Shown here piece after piece: positions 61,189-64,000 of a stretch of 64,000 nt of DNA. The translations under genes were made by a program, and so were the position numbers. The notes under the pieces were generated by a model. It saw nothing but the letters and a program-made list of their open reading frames with translations, searched no databases and was not told the DNA's origin. Source of the stretch: Flavobacterium beibuense (GTDB lineage: Bacteria > Bacteroidota > Bacteroidia > Flavobacteriales > Flavobacteriaceae); NCBI RefSeq assembly GCF_004151245.1, contig NZ_JUIW01000007.1, positions 186,001-250,000 of the forward strand. Reading direction: 5' to 3'. Positions within the stretch are counted from its first letter, which is position 1, and each line of letters begins with the position of its first letter.

Positions 61189-61725
61189 ATGAATATATGT
61201 ATTAAAAATGTAGGGCTATTCGCATTGTTTATTATAATGTCTTGTGGCGATAAAAAAGAGGCGTCTGCAAAAAGTGATGCTGTATCAGAAAACAGGGTCG
61301 AGGTTCAGGTTGTTGAAAATAAATCATCAAAGAGAGATTCAATTATTGACTTTGCAAAACAGTATATGGGTACGCCTTATTGTTATGCAGGTAATACTCC
61401 CGAAAAAGGGTTTGACTGTTCGGGATTTGTAAACTTTGTATTTGCTAATTTCAGGATAGATTTACCCCGTAGTTCCTCTGATTTTAAGGATTTGGGTACA
61501 CCTCTTGAACCCGAAGAGTTCAGGAAAGGAGATATATTAGTGTTTTATGGATATCAGGACAGTAACTCCATTGGTCATTTAGGTATAATATATGAAGCAA
61601 ACGGTATGGATTCTAAATTTATACATGCGTCTTCAGGATCAGAATATGCCGTTACCATTAGTGAACTTAATTCTGACCATTATTCCAAAAGGTTTTTCAA
61701 ATGTATTGATGTGATTAGCCCATAA
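61189..61725 (+). CDS. NlpC/P60 (C40) peptidase lipoprotein
   Basis: 178 aa. Lipoprotein signal (FIIMSC, Cys19), Lys/Glu linker, then an NlpC/P60 domain: YAGNTPEKGFDCSGFVNFVF (catalytic Cys77), NSIGHLGIIYE (His) and FIHASSG. It hydrolyses peptide bonds in peptidoglycan stems in the periplasm. The final 11 bp overlap the convergent LysR gene. Confidence 0.92.
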   Translation: MNICIKNVGLFALFIIMSCGDKKEASAKSDAVSENRVEVQVVENKSSKRDSIIDFAKQYMGTPYCYAGNTPEKGFDCSGFVNFVFANFRIDLPRSSSDFKDLGTPLEPEEFRKGDILVFYGYQDSNSIGHLGIIYEANGMDSKFIHASSGSEYAVTISELNSDHYSKRFFKCIDVISP

Positions 61726-62611
61726 CCTCCCTGAAGATTTTTTTGATGCTTTCTATCTCATCGGCATAGATCGTTTTTTTACGGGTCCCAAAATTTAAAG
61801 TATTTACTACTTTACTGTTGCCTTCCCATAACTTTTTTATTTGTCCGTTTTCAATCTCCTTTTTACATAAAAAGTCGGGTATAACTGCCAGTCCTACGCC
61901 ACTACTTAGACATCTTACTATAGAGTTAAGGTTGGGTACTATATAATTGGGCCTAAAATCAGGATGTTTGTTAAAGTTCAACTGCCAAAATCGCCTTAAG
62001 TGTTCCATGTCCCCGGTTGTACCATACCATTTTTCGCTTTTAAGCCATGTTTCCATTTCAGTTATATTGTTTTCTTTTAAAAGTTTCTGGAATGCCTTAT
62101 CATTGGTGTGGTTTCCGCCTACAAGAATTATGGTTTCAGACGAAAAAGGGTCATATTCTATATCCTTACTTGTTACCGCTTGTGGGGTGATAATTAAATC
62201 CAGTATACCTTTTTCAAGACTGTCTACCATTTCAGGATATTCTCCAAACCTGATAATAATATTAAAAGGCAGGGTAGCAATATAAGGTTCGAGTGTGGTT
62301 TGAAAAGTTTCAAAACACATACCTATACTTATAGTTGGAGTATGTTTTTCTGTACTTCGCTGAAAGCTTTTCTCTGCTTCTTCAAGTTTGCCTATAGCCT
62401 CTGTAATAAAATTATATAATGTTTTCCCTCTTTCGGTAGGTATCATTCGGCGGCCCCGTCTTTCAAAAAGTTTATAACCCGTATAATTCTCCAATGAACT
62501 TAAATGCAGACTTACTCCGGGTTGAGAGATAAATAGTTCTTCGGCTGCGCCCGTTAATGTACCTGTTTTATATATAGTTTTAAAAGTGCGATACCATTCT
62601 AAGTTTACCAT
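61715..62611 (-). CDS. LysR family transcriptional regulator
   Basis: 298 aa. N-terminal winged HTH (WYRTFKTIYKTGTLTGAAEELFISQPGVSLHLSSLENYTGYKLFERRGRRM), helix linker, then a substrate-binding domain (90-298). It is divergent from the flavodoxin-fold oxidoreductase gene, the classic arrangement for a LysR regulator and its target. TACATTTG at 62643-62636 is its -7 box. Confidence 0.95.
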   Translation of the reverse strand: MVNLEWYRTFKTIYKTGTLTGAAEELFISQPGVSLHLSSLENYTGYKLFERRGRRMIPTERGKTLYNFITEAIGKLEEAEKSFQRSTEKHTPTISIGMCFETFQTTLEPYIATLPFNIIIRFGEYPEMVDSLEKGILDLIITPQAVTSKDIEYDPFSSETIILVGGNHTNDKAFQKLLKENNITEMETWLKSEKWYGTTGDMEHLRRFWQLNFNKHPDFRPNYIVPNLNSIVRCLSSGVGLAVIPDFLCKKEIENGQIKKLWEGNSKVVNTLNFGTRKKTIYADEIESIKKIFREVMG

Positions 62612-62691
62612 GATTTATCTATTATAATTATAATGCAAATGTATGAATTATGTTATTTTTATAATACTTATCCCTGTCATAACTTTGCAGT
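62612..62691. promoter_or_regulatory. Divergent lysR/oxidoreductase control region
   Basis: Leftward -7 box TACATTTG (62643-62636), rightward -7 box TAACTTTG (62680-62687), both without -33 TTG. A perfect 14-bp palindrome ATTATAATTATAAT (62621-62634) lies between the lysR box and start, and ATTAT-N9-ATAAT (62647-62665, containing T-N11-A) lies just above the rightward box. Both are candidate LysR sites. Confidence 0.5.
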
Positions 62692-62715
62692 ATGAAATTT
62701 TATAAAGTAAAGAAC

Positions 62716-63309
62716 ATGAAGAAAATATTTGTAATAAACGGTGGGCAAAAGTTTGGACACTCGGGAGGGAAATTCAATGAAACAGTTACCAATGAAACGG
62801 TTAACTTTTTTAATAGCTATCCTGAATTTGAAGTGAAGCTTACTAATATAGGAGAGGGGTATGATGCAGATGAAGAAGTAAATAAATTTACATGGGCCGA
62901 TGTGATAATTTATCATACGCCTATATGGTGGTTTCAGTTGCCTCATGATTTTAAAAAGTATATAGATGAGGTGTTTACTGCAGGCCATGCAAAAGGTATT
63001 TATAAAAGTGACGGACGCAGTTCTGATAATCCTGCTGTTAATTATGGGACAGGAGGAATGCTTCACGGGAGGAAATATATGCTTACCACATCATGGAACG
63101 CTCCCAAGGAAGCTTTTACCTTACCAGGAGAGTTCTTTATGGAGAAAAGTGTGGATGAAGGACCATTGTTTGGTTTTCACAGGATGAATGCTTTTACAGG
63201 TATGCAGCCATTAAAAAGTATTCACTTTCATGATATTGAAAAGAATGCCAATGTGCAAAAGGATATGAAGGAATATAATAATCACCTGCAGCAAGTATTT
63301 ACTAAATAG
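62716..63309 (+). CDS. NAD(P)H quinone reductase, MdaB/flavodoxin-like fold
   Basis: 197 aa from ATG 62716; the in-frame ATG at 62692 is only 5 bp after the -7 box. Flavodoxin_2 domain: FVINGGQKFGHSGGKFNETV, ADVIIYHTPIWWFQLPHDFKKYIDEVFTAGHAKGIY and GRKYMLTTSWNAPKEAF. Homologous to MdaB, an FAD-dependent two-electron quinone reductase protecting against redox cyclers. Probably controlled by the divergent LysR protein. Confidence 0.93.
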   Translation: MKKIFVINGGQKFGHSGGKFNETVTNETVNFFNSYPEFEVKLTNIGEGYDADEEVNKFTWADVIIYHTPIWWFQLPHDFKKYIDEVFTAGHAKGIYKSDGRSSDNPAVNYGTGGMLHGRKYMLTTSWNAPKEAFTLPGEFFMEKSVDEGPLFGFHRMNAFTGMQPLKSIHFHDIEKNANVQKDMKEYNNHLQQVFTK

Positions 63310-63313
63310 TATA

Positions 63314-63342
63314 AAAAAAGCCCCTCTGTAGAGGGGCTTTTA
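63314..63342. terminator. Bidirectional terminator between the oxidoreductase and transpeptidase genes
   Basis: AAAAGCCCCTC, loop TGTA, GAGGGGCTTTT with A/T runs on both sides. Confidence 0.9.
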
Positions 63343-63346
63343 GCTT

Positions 63347-64000
63347 TTACATATATAGCATATCTGCCAGTCGATCATCTCGGTCGTATACATCATCAAA
63401 GAATACTACATTACCGTTTTTATCTGCCCAGGCAGTAAAATAGGTTAGAAATACGGGGATTTTCTGTTTTAGCGAATAACTGTTTTCTGTACTTTTGTGC
63501 ATGGCCGCATCAACCTGTTTTTCTGTCCAGCCACCATCTTTTCCTGTTATGGCAATAGCAAGCTCACGAGCTTTTTGTACCCTTACACAGCCATGACTAA
63601 AGGCTCTGTCCTCTTTATTGAAAAGGCTTTTTGCAGGTGTGTCATGCAGGTATATGTTGTTTGAGTTAGGAAACATGAATTTTACAAGCCCAAGAGAATT
63701 ATTTTTCCCCGGTTTTTGCCTTACGCTCTTACCGTTCCACTCCATATTATGTTGTGCAAGGTAGTTAGGGTTTTTGGCAATAGCAGGTTCAATCTCATTT
63801 TTAAGGATACTTTGCGGCACATTCCAGTAAGGGCTAAATACTATATAACTCATTTCTCCGCTAAAAATAACAGTTTTGTGTAGTTCTTTACCTACCACAA
63901 CCCTTGATATTAGTACAGTATCCTTATCCCTGAAATAATATAATCTGTAAGATGGTATATTTACGGCAATATATTCTTTTTCATTATTAATAGAAGACGG
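63347..64000 (-). CDS. L,D-transpeptidase, YcbB-like (5' end outside the window)
   Basis: Last 217 codons of a leftward gene; the frame stays open to base 64000 (PSSINNEKEYIAVNIPSYRL), so the GTG at 63898 is internal. YkuD catalytic domain with SYIVFSPYWNVP, IYLHDTPAKSLFNKEDRAFSHGCVRV (His and nucleophile Cys of HGCVR) and FLTYFTAWADKNGNVVFFDDVYDRD, characteristic of the large YcbB/LdtD type. It forms 3-3 crosslinks in peptidoglycan. The N-terminal domains are not visible. Confidence 0.93.
   Translation of the reverse strand, partial: PSSINNEKEYIAVNIPSYRLYYFRDKDTVLISRVVVGKELHKTVIFSGEMSYIVFSPYWNVPQSILKNEIEPAIAKNPNYLAQHNMEWNGKSVRQKPGKNNSLGLVKFMFPNSNNIYLHDTPAKSLFNKEDRAFSHGCVRVQKARELAIAITGKDGGWTEKQVDAAMHKSTENSYSLKQKIPVFLTYFTAWADKNGNVVFFDDVYDRDDRLADMLYM

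Overview
The window is a piece of a Bacteroidota chromosome, most likely from a Flavobacterium-like member of the Flavobacteriaceae. The evidence is low GC content, promoters of the form TTG-N17-23-TAnnTTTG, few Shine-Dalgarno sequences, and a family set typical of that group: Bacteroidota-type LptD, TamB beside TsaD, BshA, a GH3/beta-lactamase fusion, DUF4266/DUF3570, and the PG_1098-type methyltransferase. Coding density is about 93 percent. I see no phage, insertion sequence, CRISPR array or rRNA.

Layout. 1-0.9 kb: end of a PAP2 phosphatase and a tRNA Ser-Pro-Arg cluster. 1-9 kb: a lipoprotein cytochrome c/PQQ dehydrogenase, then leftward genes for RNA modification and membrane functions (SAM methyltransferase, AI-2E-type permease, SpoU methyltransferase, DUF4159, DUF2200, rsmE, tsaD). 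9-17.3 kb: tamB, pfkA, gap, a BadF-type sugar kinase and mgsA, i.e. envelope biogenesis followed by central glycolysis. 17.3-24.4 kb: lptD with two PH-like membrane paralogues and ridA, divergent from an amidase-SPOR protein and an MCE/MlaD protein. 24.4-32.7 kb: a two-subunit Fe-S oxidoreductase with a HAD protein between its subunits, a GH3/beta-lactamase fusion, bshA and a PrcB-like lipoprotein. 32.7-38.4 kb: a compact leftward ABC/hydrolase operon, a GNAT, a DEAD-box helicase and hutG. 38.5-44.5 kb: a coiled-coil protein, hutI, corA, DUF1003, a GNAT and fumC.

The most informative regions are in the last third. (1) 44.76-46.4 kb: a small membrane protein with its own promoter and terminator, then a sequence that matches the fluoride (crcB) riboswitch directly upstream of a CLC with the GREGT motif of fluoride/proton antiporters. 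(2) 46.4-50.9 kb: a light-sensing cassette of bacteriophytochrome kinase, heme oxygenase, two single-domain response regulators and an AraC-type regulator. (3) 52.5-53.6 kb: an overlapping DUF3037/HipA-like kinase pair. (4) 56.0-61.0 kb: thioredoxin, ApbE flavin transferase, DUF4266 lipoprotein, DUF3570 protein, OmpR-type regulator and histidine kinase in one leftward run, with an 11-bp-phased direct repeat upstream. This is the best candidate for a poorly described system, possibly a regulated exported flavin/thiol redox module. The window ends with a C40 peptidase, a LysR regulator divergent from a flavodoxin-fold quinone reductase, and a truncated L,D-transpeptidase.

Promoter reading corrects several starts. 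At least four apparent TTG starts (22208, 22222, 35481, 49730) lie inside TAnnTTTG -7 boxes, so the true starts are probably downstream.
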